Positions 1-6,130 of a DNA stretch of 6,370 bases are shown piece by piece. The notes below the pieces were generated by a model. It was not told where the DNA came from. It saw only the letters and a program-made list of their open reading frames with translations, and did no database searches. This DNA is from Sphingobacteriales bacterium. GTDB lineage: Bacteria; Bacteroidota; Bacteroidia; Chitinophagales; Chitinophagaceae. Position numbers and translations under genes: made by a program. Position 1 is the first letter of the stretch; every line of letters begins with the position of its first letter. The stretch is taken from the NCBI GenBank assembly GCA_024640385.1, contig JAHEFC010000232.1, forward strand, positions 1 to 6,370. The letters run 5' to 3'.

Positions 1-1
1 A

Positions 2-877
2 ACCATTGACCGGTCTGACCTGATCCTTGATATATTCGCCCGTCGCGCTAAAACAGCACAAGCCAAAGCACAGGTTGAACTTGCACAGTACCAATACATC
101 TTACCAAGATTGAGAGGTATGTGGAAACACCTTGAAAGATTGGGCGGTGGTATAGGTACCAGGGGCCCTGGTGAATCCGAGATCGAAACTGACCGTCGTA
201 TTGTACGGGAAAAGATCAGTCTGCTTAGGAAGAAACTCGCAGAGATCGACAAACAATCGCACACACAGAGAAAGGAAAGAGGGGAGTTCATACGCGTGGC
301 ACTGGTTGGTTATACCAATGTGGGGAAGTCCACCATCATGACCCTGCTGAGTAAATCAGAAGTATTTGCAGAAAACAAATTATTCGCAACGCTGGATACC
401 ACTACCAGAAAAATAGTCTGGGAAACAACACCGTTCCTGCTGAGTGATACAGTAGGGTTCATCCGGAAACTCCCGCACCACCTGGTGGAAAGTTTCAAAA
501 GCACATTGGATGAAGTGAAAGAAAGTGACATCCTCATTCATGTAGTGGACATTTCACATCCCAATTATGAAGACCAGATCAATGTGGTCAGAACTACCCT
601 GATGGAAATGAAATGCCACGACAAACCCGTGATCATGGTGTTCAATAAGATGGACCAGTATGAGAAGAACACTTTTGATGAATGGCTGGATCCGGCAGTG
701 AAAGCAGAAATGCTGCAGGACCTTAAAGAAAGATGGGATCGCGAAACGGATAACAACTGTGTTTTCATATCTGCTACAGAACGGCAGAATATAGACGGGC
801 TCAGGGCCACCATCCTGGGTAAGGTAAAAGACCTGTACCAGGTCAGGTATCCATATAAAACTGCTTTTTACTCCTGA
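2..877 (+). CDS. hflX: GTPase HflX, ribosome-associated (5' end outside window)
   Basis: This is the C-terminal 291 residues of HflX, a GTPase that binds the 50S subunit and splits stalled or hibernating ribosomes under stress. The frame is open to the left edge, so the true start lies outside; an internal TTG at 110 is not a start, because the preceding residues (DRSDLILDIFARRAKTAQAK) are typical HflX N-domain sequence. Visible motifs, numbered from the first complete codon, are the glycine-rich GGGIGTRGPGES loop (48-59), G1 GYTNVGKS (103-110), G2 ATLDTT (129-134), G3 DTVGF (149-153), G4 NKMD (215-218) and G5 SA (257-258). All nucleotide-binding motifs are intact. A charged insertion of about 35 residues sits between G4 and G5, as I recall from Bacteroidota HflX. 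The TGA stop shares one base with the next ATG (TGATG), suggesting translational coupling. Confidence 0.96.
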   Translation, partial: TIDRSDLILDIFARRAKTAQAKAQVELAQYQYILPRLRGMWKHLERLGGGIGTRGPGESEIETDRRIVREKISLLRKKLAEIDKQSHTQRKERGEFIRVALVGYTNVGKSTIMTLLSKSEVFAENKLFATLDTTTRKIVWETTPFLLSDTVGFIRKLPHHLVESFKSTLDEVKESDILIHVVDISHPNYEDQINVVRTTLMEMKCHDKPVIMVFNKMDQYEKNTFDEWLDPAVKAEMLQDLKERWDRETDNNCVFISATERQNIDGLRATILGKVKDLYQVRYPYKTAFYS

Positions 878-1224
878 TGTCGAAAAAGATCAAATGGCAC
901 CGGATCGCCGCAGATCCTTCGTCGTTACAGTTTGCAGAAAACAATATTGCCATTGCAGAATGCGGAACAAAGACCATCTGTATTGGCCGGCACAATCAAC
1001 AGATATTCGCATTTGCCTACAAATGCCCCCATGCCAGTGGTATCCTGGCCAATGGTTTTATAGATCCCCTGGGAAATGTAGTTTGTCCTTTACACCGGTA
1101 TAAGTTCAACATAGAAAATGGCCGCAACACCAGCGGCGAAGGATACTATTTAAAAACCTATCCCATCGAAATAAGGCCTGACGGCGTTTTCGCAGGTATC
1201 GAAGAGGGATTCTCCCTTTGGTAG
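877..1224 (+). CDS. Small soluble Rieske [2Fe-2S] ferredoxin-like protein
   Basis: A 115-residue single-domain Rieske protein, probably a cytoplasmic electron carrier. The cluster ligands are visible as C50-P-H52 and C70-P-L-H73, separated by 17 residues (CxH-x17-CxxH), the spacing of Rieske ferredoxins and NirD-like proteins. There is no signal peptide, twin-arginine motif or membrane anchor, so it is not a cytochrome bc-type Rieske subunit. It also lacks the disulphide-forming extra cysteines in the CTH/CPCH style of bc1 proteins. No oxygenase or nitrite reductase subunit lies nearby, so the redox partner is unknown. The ATG overlaps the hflX stop by one base, and this start gives a normal family length. 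Function as an electron carrier is inferred from the fold; the cluster motif is seen directly. Confidence 0.92.
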   Translation: MSKKIKWHRIAADPSSLQFAENNIAIAECGTKTICIGRHNQQIFAFAYKCPHASGILANGFIDPLGNVVCPLHRYKFNIENGRNTSGEGYYLKTYPIEIRPDGVFAGIEEGFSLW

Positions 1225-1253
1225 AAGAGACGCCATTTCATTATTTTTACTGC

Positions 1254-2879
1254 ATGCAAACGCCCGCATCATCCAGGCTATACCAACTGCTGCTAACGTT
1301 AGCCATCGCCGTTAATTTTTCAGGTTTATTCATGACCATCATTGGCCCCGACGGAACGCTCTATGCCTCGGTAGCAAAAACCATGGTGCTGAAGAACAAC
1401 TACCTGGAATTGTTTGGCAATGGCACAGACTGGCTGGATAAACCCCATTTCCCGTTCTGGGTAACTGCGTTGTTCTTTAAAGTATTTGGGATAAACGATT
1501 GGAGTTATAAACTTCCTGCGATCCTGTTCCTCATGCTGGGGGCCTGGTACACCTGGCTTTTTGCAAGAAAATTCTATAACGAAACTATCGCATCCTGGAG
1601 TGTACTCATACTCCTTACAGCACAACACATCATACTGTCCAATACAGACGTAAGGGCGGAGCCTTATCTCACTACGCTGATCATTGGCTCCGTTTATCAT
1701 TACCATCGTGCATGGTCCGAAAAAAAATTTCTGCAGTTGGTATTGGGCTCCCTGTTAGCGGCATGTGCTGTGATGACCAAAGGGATCTTTGCACTGATCC
1801 CGATCATGGCAGCCCTGGGTATACACCTGATGGCAACAAAGCAGTGGAAGGAGATCCTGAATATACGATGGCTGATAGCGGCTGTTTTGGTGTTGATCTT
1901 TATCACCCCGGAGCTCTATGCATTATATTACCAGTTCGACCTGCATCCTGAAAAAATTGTTTTCGGCCGTACTCATGTTTCAGGTCTGAAATTTTTCTTC
2001 TGGGACAGCCAGTTCGGGCGTTTCTTTAACACAGGCCCCATAAAAGGCAAAGGGGATCCTTCATTTTTTCTCCACACCACACTTTGGGCCTTCCTTCCCT
2101 GGTCCATTCTGCTTTATATAGCTATAGTGAAAAGGATCAGGAACCGAAAAGATGCTTCAATTGTGGAGTGGTATTGTATTGGATCAGGACTGGTGACCTT
2201 CCTGATGTTCTCACTTTCAAAATTCCAGTTGCCACATTACCTGAATATCGTATTCCCATTTTTTGCCATACTGACGGCTTCTTATATATATGATGCCGCC
2301 AGGTTAAAACATATTCAGATCATTCAGTACAGTCTTGTTACACTATTGATACTTGCCACCGCCGGATTGCATTTCTTTTTCAAGCCGGGCATTACTAATT
2401 ATGCACTTGTGATTGTTATGGGTATTGTTTTTATCCTGATCCTGTTGCTGCCGAAATTCTTCCGGGTATCGGATAAAGAGATCATCATCGGGCGCACCGT
2501 GCTGGTTGCCGTACTGATCAACCTTTACCTGAACGGATTCTTCTATCCAAGACTGCTCACCTACCAGGGCGGAACTTCCGCTGCGCGATATGCGAATGAA
2601 AAATTCAAAAACACGCCGGTGATCCAGTTGAGGAACAGGTATAATTATCCGCTGGAATTCTACCTTGACGCGCCGCTGATCACCATCGATAACCTGAATG
2701 ATACGATGGGCATTCCAAAACCATCCTTACTGCTGTTATACCAGGAAGATGACAGCCTGGGCATGGTGCCTATGCAATCTTTCTACAACTTCCCCATCAG
2801 TAAGATCAACAAGAAATTTATTGATCCTGCCACCCGCAGTTCACAGCTGAAGCAGCTGAATATGTATGTTGTCAAATGA
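1254..2879 (+). CDS. PMT/ArnT-like polytopic glycosyltransferase (GT-C fold)
   Basis: A 541-residue multi-pass membrane protein of the PMT_2/ArnT (GT39/GT83-like) type. Known relatives transfer a sugar from a polyprenyl-phosphate carrier to lipid A, protein or glycan on the periplasmic side. Seen here are a first membrane helix (about 9-30), then a periplasmic loop with P32-D33 in the position of the family's catalytic acidic residue, followed by YASVAKTM, then DKPHFPFW (62-69), NTDVRAEPYL (130-139) and M-TKG (174-177). About ten more hydrophobic helices follow, with a soluble C-terminal part of roughly 100 residues. I chose the ATG at 1254 over a TTG at 1218: the extra 12 residues (LVEETPFHYFYC) are not hydrophobic-helix sequence, and the TTG would overlap the Rieske gene. 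ATG leaves a 29-nt gap with an AT-rich stretch just before it. Acceptor and donor cannot be told from sequence. The 3' end overlaps the next gene by 14 nt. Confidence 0.9.
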   Translation: MQTPASSRLYQLLLTLAIAVNFSGLFMTIIGPDGTLYASVAKTMVLKNNYLELFGNGTDWLDKPHFPFWVTALFFKVFGINDWSYKLPAILFLMLGAWYTWLFARKFYNETIASWSVLILLTAQHIILSNTDVRAEPYLTTLIIGSVYHYHRAWSEKKFLQLVLGSLLAACAVMTKGIFALIPIMAALGIHLMATKQWKEILNIRWLIAAVLVLIFITPELYALYYQFDLHPEKIVFGRTHVSGLKFFFWDSQFGRFFNTGPIKGKGDPSFFLHTTLWAFLPWSILLYIAIVKRIRNRKDASIVEWYCIGSGLVTFLMFSLSKFQLPHYLNIVFPFFAILTASYIYDAARLKHIQIIQYSLVTLLILATAGLHFFFKPGITNYALVIVMGIVFILILLLPKFFRVSDKEIIIGRTVLVAVLINLYLNGFFYPRLLTYQGGTSAARYANEKFKNTPVIQLRNRYNYPLEFYLDAPLITIDNLNDTMGIPKPSLLLLYQEDDSLGMVPMQSFYNFPISKINKKFIDPATRSSQLKQLNMYVVK

Positions 2880-3543
2880 CCATCCATATATCAAACCCCT
2901 GGTCAAAGCCTTCAAGATGGCTGCTGATCCCGCCAATGCTGTATTTCAGAAGGCGTATATGAGAAATCAGTTTGAGTTCTTTGGAATAAAAACAGATGCT
3001 AGAAGAGAGATCACAAAAAACTATTTCCGGTCCAGCAGAATAGAAGATCCTGTAATGCTTGAAAAACTCGTGAAAGAACTATGGCATTTGCCGCAAAGGG
3101 AATATCAGTATGCTGCGCAGGAATTACTGGAATACCATAAGAAGATCTGGACCGAACAAACCATTGAGCTGATCGAATTCTGTATTACCCATAAAAGCTG
3201 GTGGGATACTGTAGATACGCTGAACTCTTATGGAGCCGGCATCTATTTCCTGAAATTCCCGGCATCGAAAAAAGACATTACCCAAAGATGGAATCTCTCG
3301 TCCAATATCTGGCTAAACAGGAGTAGTTTATTGTTCCAGTTGAAATACAAAGACAAAACGGATACTGCCCTTCTGGCGCAGTATATCAAGAACCTTTCGG
3401 GCTCAAAAGAATTCTTTATACAGAAAGCCATCGGATGGATACTCAGGGAATACAGTAAGACCGATCCGGTATGGGTAAGGAAATTCATTAAAGAAAATAA
3501 ACTGGCGGGGCTTTCGGTGCGGGAAGGAAGCAAGTATCTATAG
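2866..3543 (+). CDS. AlkD-like DNA glycosylase (DNA alkylation repair)
   Basis: A 225-residue all-helical protein of the AlkC/AlkD HEAT-like-repeat family. AlkD removes cationic N3- and N7-alkylpurines from DNA without flipping the base. The residues that matter in Bacillus cereus AlkD (W109, D113, R148, W187) have counterparts at a constant offset of four: W113, D117 in KSWWDTVD, R152 in WLNRSSLLF, and W191 in KAIGWILREYSKTDP. All four are present, so an active enzyme is expected. The C-terminal LSVREGSKYL matches the usual family ending, so the protein is full length. The ATG start lies inside the end of the upstream glycosyltransferase gene (14-nt overlap), implying co-transcription. The TAG stop touches the first base of a repeat hairpin. 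Exact substrate preference is inferred from the family. Confidence 0.93.
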   Translation: MLSNDHPYIKPLVKAFKMAADPANAVFQKAYMRNQFEFFGIKTDARREITKNYFRSSRIEDPVMLEKLVKELWHLPQREYQYAAQELLEYHKKIWTEQTIELIEFCITHKSWWDTVDTLNSYGAGIYFLKFPASKKDITQRWNLSSNIWLNRSSLLFQLKYKDKTDTALLAQYIKNLSGSKEFFIQKAIGWILREYSKTDPVWVRKFIKENKLAGLSVREGSKYL

Positions 3544-3620
3544 CAGGTTGCAGGTTGCAGGTGGCAGGTTGCAGGCGGCATTCATTTTTCTGCAACCTGT
3601 TACCTGTAACCTGCAACCTG
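3543..3620 (+). repeat. Inverted array of 7-bp tandem repeats forming a 32-bp hairpin
   Basis: Between two convergent genes lie five consecutive heptamers of the GCAGGTT type (3543-3577: GCAGGTT, GCAGGTT, GCAGGTG, GCAGGTT, GCAGGCG), a short T-rich spacer, and four heptamers in the opposite sense (3593-3620: CAACCTG, TTACCTG, TAACCTG, CAACCTG). Position 3544-3575 pairs with 3589-3620 without a mismatch if G-U pairs are allowed (28 Watson-Crick pairs and 4 G-U, counted by hand), leaving a 13-nt loop at 3576-3588. The canonical heptamer contains no stop codon in any of six frames. Similar GCAGGTT heptamer runs are, as I recall, the source of spurious PATCNLQ-rich proteins predicted in Bacteroidota genomes; this needs a genome search. 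The element overlaps the end of the DinB gene. Confidence 0.9.
3544..3620. terminator. Possible bidirectional transcription end for convergent operons
   Basis: The long hairpin sits where transcripts of the + strand run ending with the AlkD gene and the - strand TerC-DinB operon must both stop. There is no U-run directly after the stem in either direction (ATATTTGG on the + side; ATAGATACTT on the - side), so it is not a classical intrinsic terminator. It could act as an mRNA 3' end stabiliser or block read-through. The role is inferred from position and structure only. Confidence 0.3.
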
Positions 3621-4133
3621 ATATTTGGAACTTATTCTTATTAACTGCTTCCTGTGGTGTCTCGTATGAATATCAATGAACTCATACCACTTCACAGCAT
3701 TAAGCATGCCTAATCTCGGGTGTTTGATCTTCTGATCTGATCGGGCATTTTCTACCAGGGGAGTGATCTGGCTGAGTTGATCTTTGAATAGTGTGATCAA
3801 CTCATGGGCTTCCTGTTTACTGATCTTTCTGACCTGACTTTTGATCCTGTCGGGCACTTTGAATTTTCCAGGCGGGAAACGTCCGAAAAAAAATACCAGC
3901 CTCACGCCTAAACTCATACCCTCGTCTGATTCAACAGCAACACCCTGTATACATTTATCAATTGCCTGGATGCAGGTAATATTGGAATTGAAAATATGGG
4001 CGAATACTTCAGCATAGGACCATCCTCCTCCCTGCGGTGTGGTGATGAATAATTCATCTGAAACCTCTGTCAACAGTTTCTCATAGGCAGAAACCGTATC
4101 GAGAATGGTCTTATGGGTGTGTGCTATACTCAT
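3600..4133 (-). CDS. DinB-family protein (DinB_2 four-helix metal-binding fold)
   Basis: A 177-residue protein of the DinB/YfiT-like superfamily, four-helix-bundle proteins that bind a divalent metal through three histidines and include thiol-dependent transferases. The likely triad is H46 (in YAEVFAHIFNSN) with H156 and H160 (H-TRH-H, the usual HxxxH near the C-terminus). The W38 of GGGWSYAEV fits the common SW-x-E/H pattern at the start of helix 2. The ATG (4133) overlaps the TerC-family stop as ATGA, so it is the second gene of an operon. The last residues, QVAGYR and the TAA, are encoded by the heptamer repeat rather than by family-like sequence, so the C-terminus has probably been replaced or extended by repeat DNA. 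The catalytic core lies before this. The substrate is unknown; DNA-damage induction of the original DinB should not be assumed here. Confidence 0.85.
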   Translation of the reverse strand: MSIAHTHKTILDTVSAYEKLLTEVSDELFITTPQGGGWSYAEVFAHIFNSNITCIQAIDKCIQGVAVESDEGMSLGVRLVFFFGRFPPGKFKVPDRIKSQVRKISKQEAHELITLFKDQLSQITPLVENARSDQKIKHPRLGMLNAVKWYEFIDIHTRHHRKQLIRISSKYQVAGYR

Positions 4134-4888
4134 TTGGGCAGTTGTTTTATTTTTTCCTCTTCACCAGGCAGATAGTGTTCGTGAGTATGAACAGGTGCTG
4201 CTGCCGGTTTTTTCATTCTTATCTGCAGCACATCCACCAATAAAGCAAAACTCATAGAGAAATAAATATACCCTTTGGGGATATGGAAGTCTAGGCCCTC
4301 CGCTATAAGAGACATCCCGATCAGCAGAAGGAAACTAAGTGCCAGCATCTTGAAAGCAGGATGTTTATTCACGAATTTACTGATCGGCTCCGCCGCGAAT
4401 AACATGATCACTACGGTAACTACCACAGCGGTATACATTACCCAGAGTTCTTTCACCATCCCTACTGCAGTGATGATAGAATCAACCGAGAACACCACAT
4501 CAAGCAACAGGATCTGTACAATCACCTGGTTGAATCCAGTGGCCTTGATGTTCTTTGACTTATCCCCTTCTTCACCTTCCATTTTATGATAGATCTCTAC
4601 CGTGCTTTTATAGATCAGGAAAATGCCGCCAAGGATCAGGATCAGGTCTTTGCCCGAAATATCAACATCGGCAACGGCAAATAATGAACCCTGCAGTTTA
4701 AGAATTACAGAAATGACGGCCAGTAATCCCAACCTGATCAGCATGGCCAGGATGAGACCCAGCCTCCTGGCCTTTTTTTGCTGATCTTCAGGGAGTTTTG
4801 AAGCAACAATTGATATGAAGATGACGTTATCCAATCCAAGGACAACCTCCAGAAGTATAAGCGTTAATAAAGCAATTATGGTTTCCAT
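4130..4888 (-). CDS. TerC-family integral membrane protein (Alx/YkoY-like metal transporter)
   Basis: A 252-residue membrane protein with about seven hydrophobic helices. Characterised TerC relatives (E. coli Alx, B. subtilis YkoY/YceF) handle manganese export or metal supply to secreted enzymes. Two inverted half-repeats carry the acidic signatures: E14-V-V-L-G-L-D20-N21 in helix 1 and D130-V-V-F-S-V-D136-S in a central helix, with E167-P and E197-G in later helices. The C-terminal tail is hydrophilic and ends with a small histidine cluster (HTHEHY, 234-239). I chose the ATG at 4888 over an upstream in-frame ATG at 4999: METIIALLTLILLEVVLG is the usual family N-terminus, and the longer form would overlap the divergent gene. 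It is the first gene of a two-gene operon and overlaps the DinB-family start by 4 nt. I saw no yybP-ykoY riboswitch in the short leader. Metal specificity is not decided by sequence. Confidence 0.92.
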   Translation of the reverse strand: METIIALLTLILLEVVLGLDNVIFISIVASKLPEDQQKKARRLGLILAMLIRLGLLAVISVILKLQGSLFAVADVDISGKDLILILGGIFLIYKSTVEIYHKMEGEEGDKSKNIKATGFNQVIVQILLLDVVFSVDSIITAVGMVKELWVMYTAVVVTVVIMLFAAEPISKFVNKHPAFKMLALSFLLLIGMSLIAEGLDFHIPKGYIYFSMSFALLVDVLQIRMKKPAAAPVHTHEHYLPGEEEKIKQLPK

Positions 4889-4975
4889 ACATTCGTTTGA
4901 TTCAAAATACCGGTGCAGACTAGATAAAAATAAGGCTTTAGCCAGTTTCTTTGCACCTTTGAGGGTCTCTCCCTT
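4889..4975. promoter_or_regulatory. Divergent intergenic region, putative promoters for TerC operon and membrane protein
   Basis: These 87 bp separate two divergent start codons and must hold or border both promoters. Against the Bacteroidota sigma-ABfr -7 box TAnnTTTG, the + strand has two one-mismatch matches, TTTCTTTG (4946-4953) and CACCTTTG (4954-4961). The - strand has TATTTTTA (about 4925-4932), also one mismatch. None has a clear TTTG -33 box about 19 bp upstream. A small palindrome GGCTTTAGCC lies at 4934-4943. The box assignments are weak; the divergent arrangement is the real evidence. Confidence 0.4.
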
Positions 4976-6130
4976 ATGATAAACGCATTCCGGGAACATA
5001 AAAACAGATTCGAACTCCTGGTCAGGTCATTTGTTGTCCTGTCCCTGTTTCTTTTCGCTTACAAATTATACCGGCTTTTCTTTATACATAGCAAACTCAC
5101 TGACTATCTCTTTTCAGAAAACCTACTGCATTATGAAGGCGGGTATTTACGTAGGTCACTGCTGGGTAATCTCTTTACAGCATTGCCAGAAGCTTACTGG
5201 AAATTGGCAGTGGTCAGTTTTTACAGCCTGCTGATGGCTGCAGTCCTGGTCTATGTAGTGAAAAACTGCAGGAACATTTATGCCCTGCTTATATTCTTTT
5301 GCACCCCGTTCGGGATCCGGATGGTGATGTTCGATTTCGGAAGTATTTACCGGAAAGAATTCATTTTTTACCTGGTGATCATCTTCATGATCATGCTCTA
5401 CAGAAAATACAGGGACCATACGGTAAATATGACCGTCGCTGTTATACTGAGCGTACTGATGATCATGATCCATGAGAGTTTTATTTTCCTGGCCATGCCA
5501 GTAATTGCCTGGATCTTATACGTGAACCAGGCAGGAATTAAACGGGTGGCCGCTTATGCCCTTTTAAGTGGTATTGCATTCCTCCTGCTTTCTAAGATGC
5601 CTTCGGCTACACAATTACAGCTGCTGGACCAGTTCTTCACTGCCCGTCATATCGACTGGAGCCGCACCAGGGAATTCATGATCATGTCAAAATCTGAAAC
5701 CCTGAAAATGGCGACCGCACACTTTGTGAATGGCAGCATTATATTTTACCTGATCTTCTTCATTCCCATCATTGGTTACCTGTTCTATGCCGGGATGGTC
5801 ACCCGTGATATGCTGATCCTGCTTGGTGTTCAGCTTTTTTTCTGCCTTATCATTTCTGTAATAGCCATCGACTATGGCCGCTGGATGAGTTTTTTGCTTA
5901 TGAGCTTTTTCATCTGCCTGTTCAGTTACCACAATTTGAAAGATTTCAAAGAAAGAATAAGATCGTCCAAAAAAGAAAAGGCAGCCTATGTTGTGCTGTT
6001 GACATTCATGCTATCCATGTATTTACCGCATTATATCAAGAACTACGACCTGCCAAAAAATATTGTGGAATATTCTTTCTGGGAAAAGATCAGCTACTCA
6101 GTTTCCGAAGTAGTCAAAGAAAATCAGTAG
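4976..6130 (+). CDS. Uncharacterised multi-pass membrane protein, possibly glycan-related
   Basis: A 384-residue protein with roughly ten to eleven hydrophobic helices (for example 18-37, 76-95, 129-141, 168-183, 191-206, 254-272, 279-298, 304-318, 335-350) and a short basic N-terminus. I do not recognise a named family. Conspicuous polar motifs at helix edges are EGGYLRRSLLG (54-64) after the first helix, FDFGSIYRKE (119-128), an intramembrane H166-E167 (IHESF), and IDYGRW (298-303). A GG-x-RR-x-LLG loop with later RKE, HE and D-x-GRW motifs recalls polytopic proteins found in surface-polysaccharide loci (Wzy/EpsG or GT-C-like), but this is memory-based inference. The ATG at 4976 is the only reasonable start; the next methionine (87) would lose the first helix and the GGYLRR loop. 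The gene is alone on its strand here and its 3' end overlaps the convergent methyltransferase remnant by 17 nt. Confidence 0.8.
   Translation: MINAFREHKNRFELLVRSFVVLSLFLFAYKLYRLFFIHSKLTDYLFSENLLHYEGGYLRRSLLGNLFTALPEAYWKLAVVSFYSLLMAAVLVYVVKNCRNIYALLIFFCTPFGIRMVMFDFGSIYRKEFIFYLVIIFMIMLYRKYRDHTVNMTVAVILSVLMIMIHESFIFLAMPVIAWILYVNQAGIKRVAAYALLSGIAFLLLSKMPSATQLQLLDQFFTARHIDWSRTREFMIMSKSETLKMATAHFVNGSIIFYLIFFIPIIGYLFYAGMVTRDMLILLGVQLFFCLIISVIAIDYGRWMSFLLMSFFICLFSYHNLKDFKERIRSSKKEKAAYVVLLTFMLSMYLPHYIKNYDLPKNIVEYSFWEKISYSVSEVVKENQ

Noticed and set aside
1218..1253. TTG at 1218 as the start of the glycosyltransferase
   Set aside because: It would overlap the Rieske gene and add 12 residues with no family resemblance; the ATG at 1254 places the first membrane helix normally and fits the phylum's strong use of ATG.
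1326..1706. Long antisense open frame within the glycosyltransferase gene
   Set aside because: It is a shadow frame of a strong coding region with no start context or family resemblance; the same holds for the other antisense and out-of-frame ORFs within the genes.
3243..3581. A 112-codon - strand open frame beginning MPPATCHLQPATCYR
   Set aside because: It lies antisense to the AlkD-like gene, and its N-terminus is only the translation of the stop-free heptamer repeat; there is no family-like sequence in it.
3541..3625. The repeat as a CRISPR array or transposon end
   Set aside because: Units are 7 bp with no spacers, and there is no transposase, target-site duplication or direct flanking repeat visible.
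4889..4975. A yybP-ykoY manganese riboswitch before the TerC-family gene
   Set aside because: The leader is short and I could not find the paired helices and conserved loops expected of that riboswitch.
4889..4999. N-terminal extension of the TerC-family protein to the ATG at 4999
   Set aside because: The 37 extra residues are unlike TerC proteins, cover the whole divergent promoter region and would overlap the start of the opposite gene.
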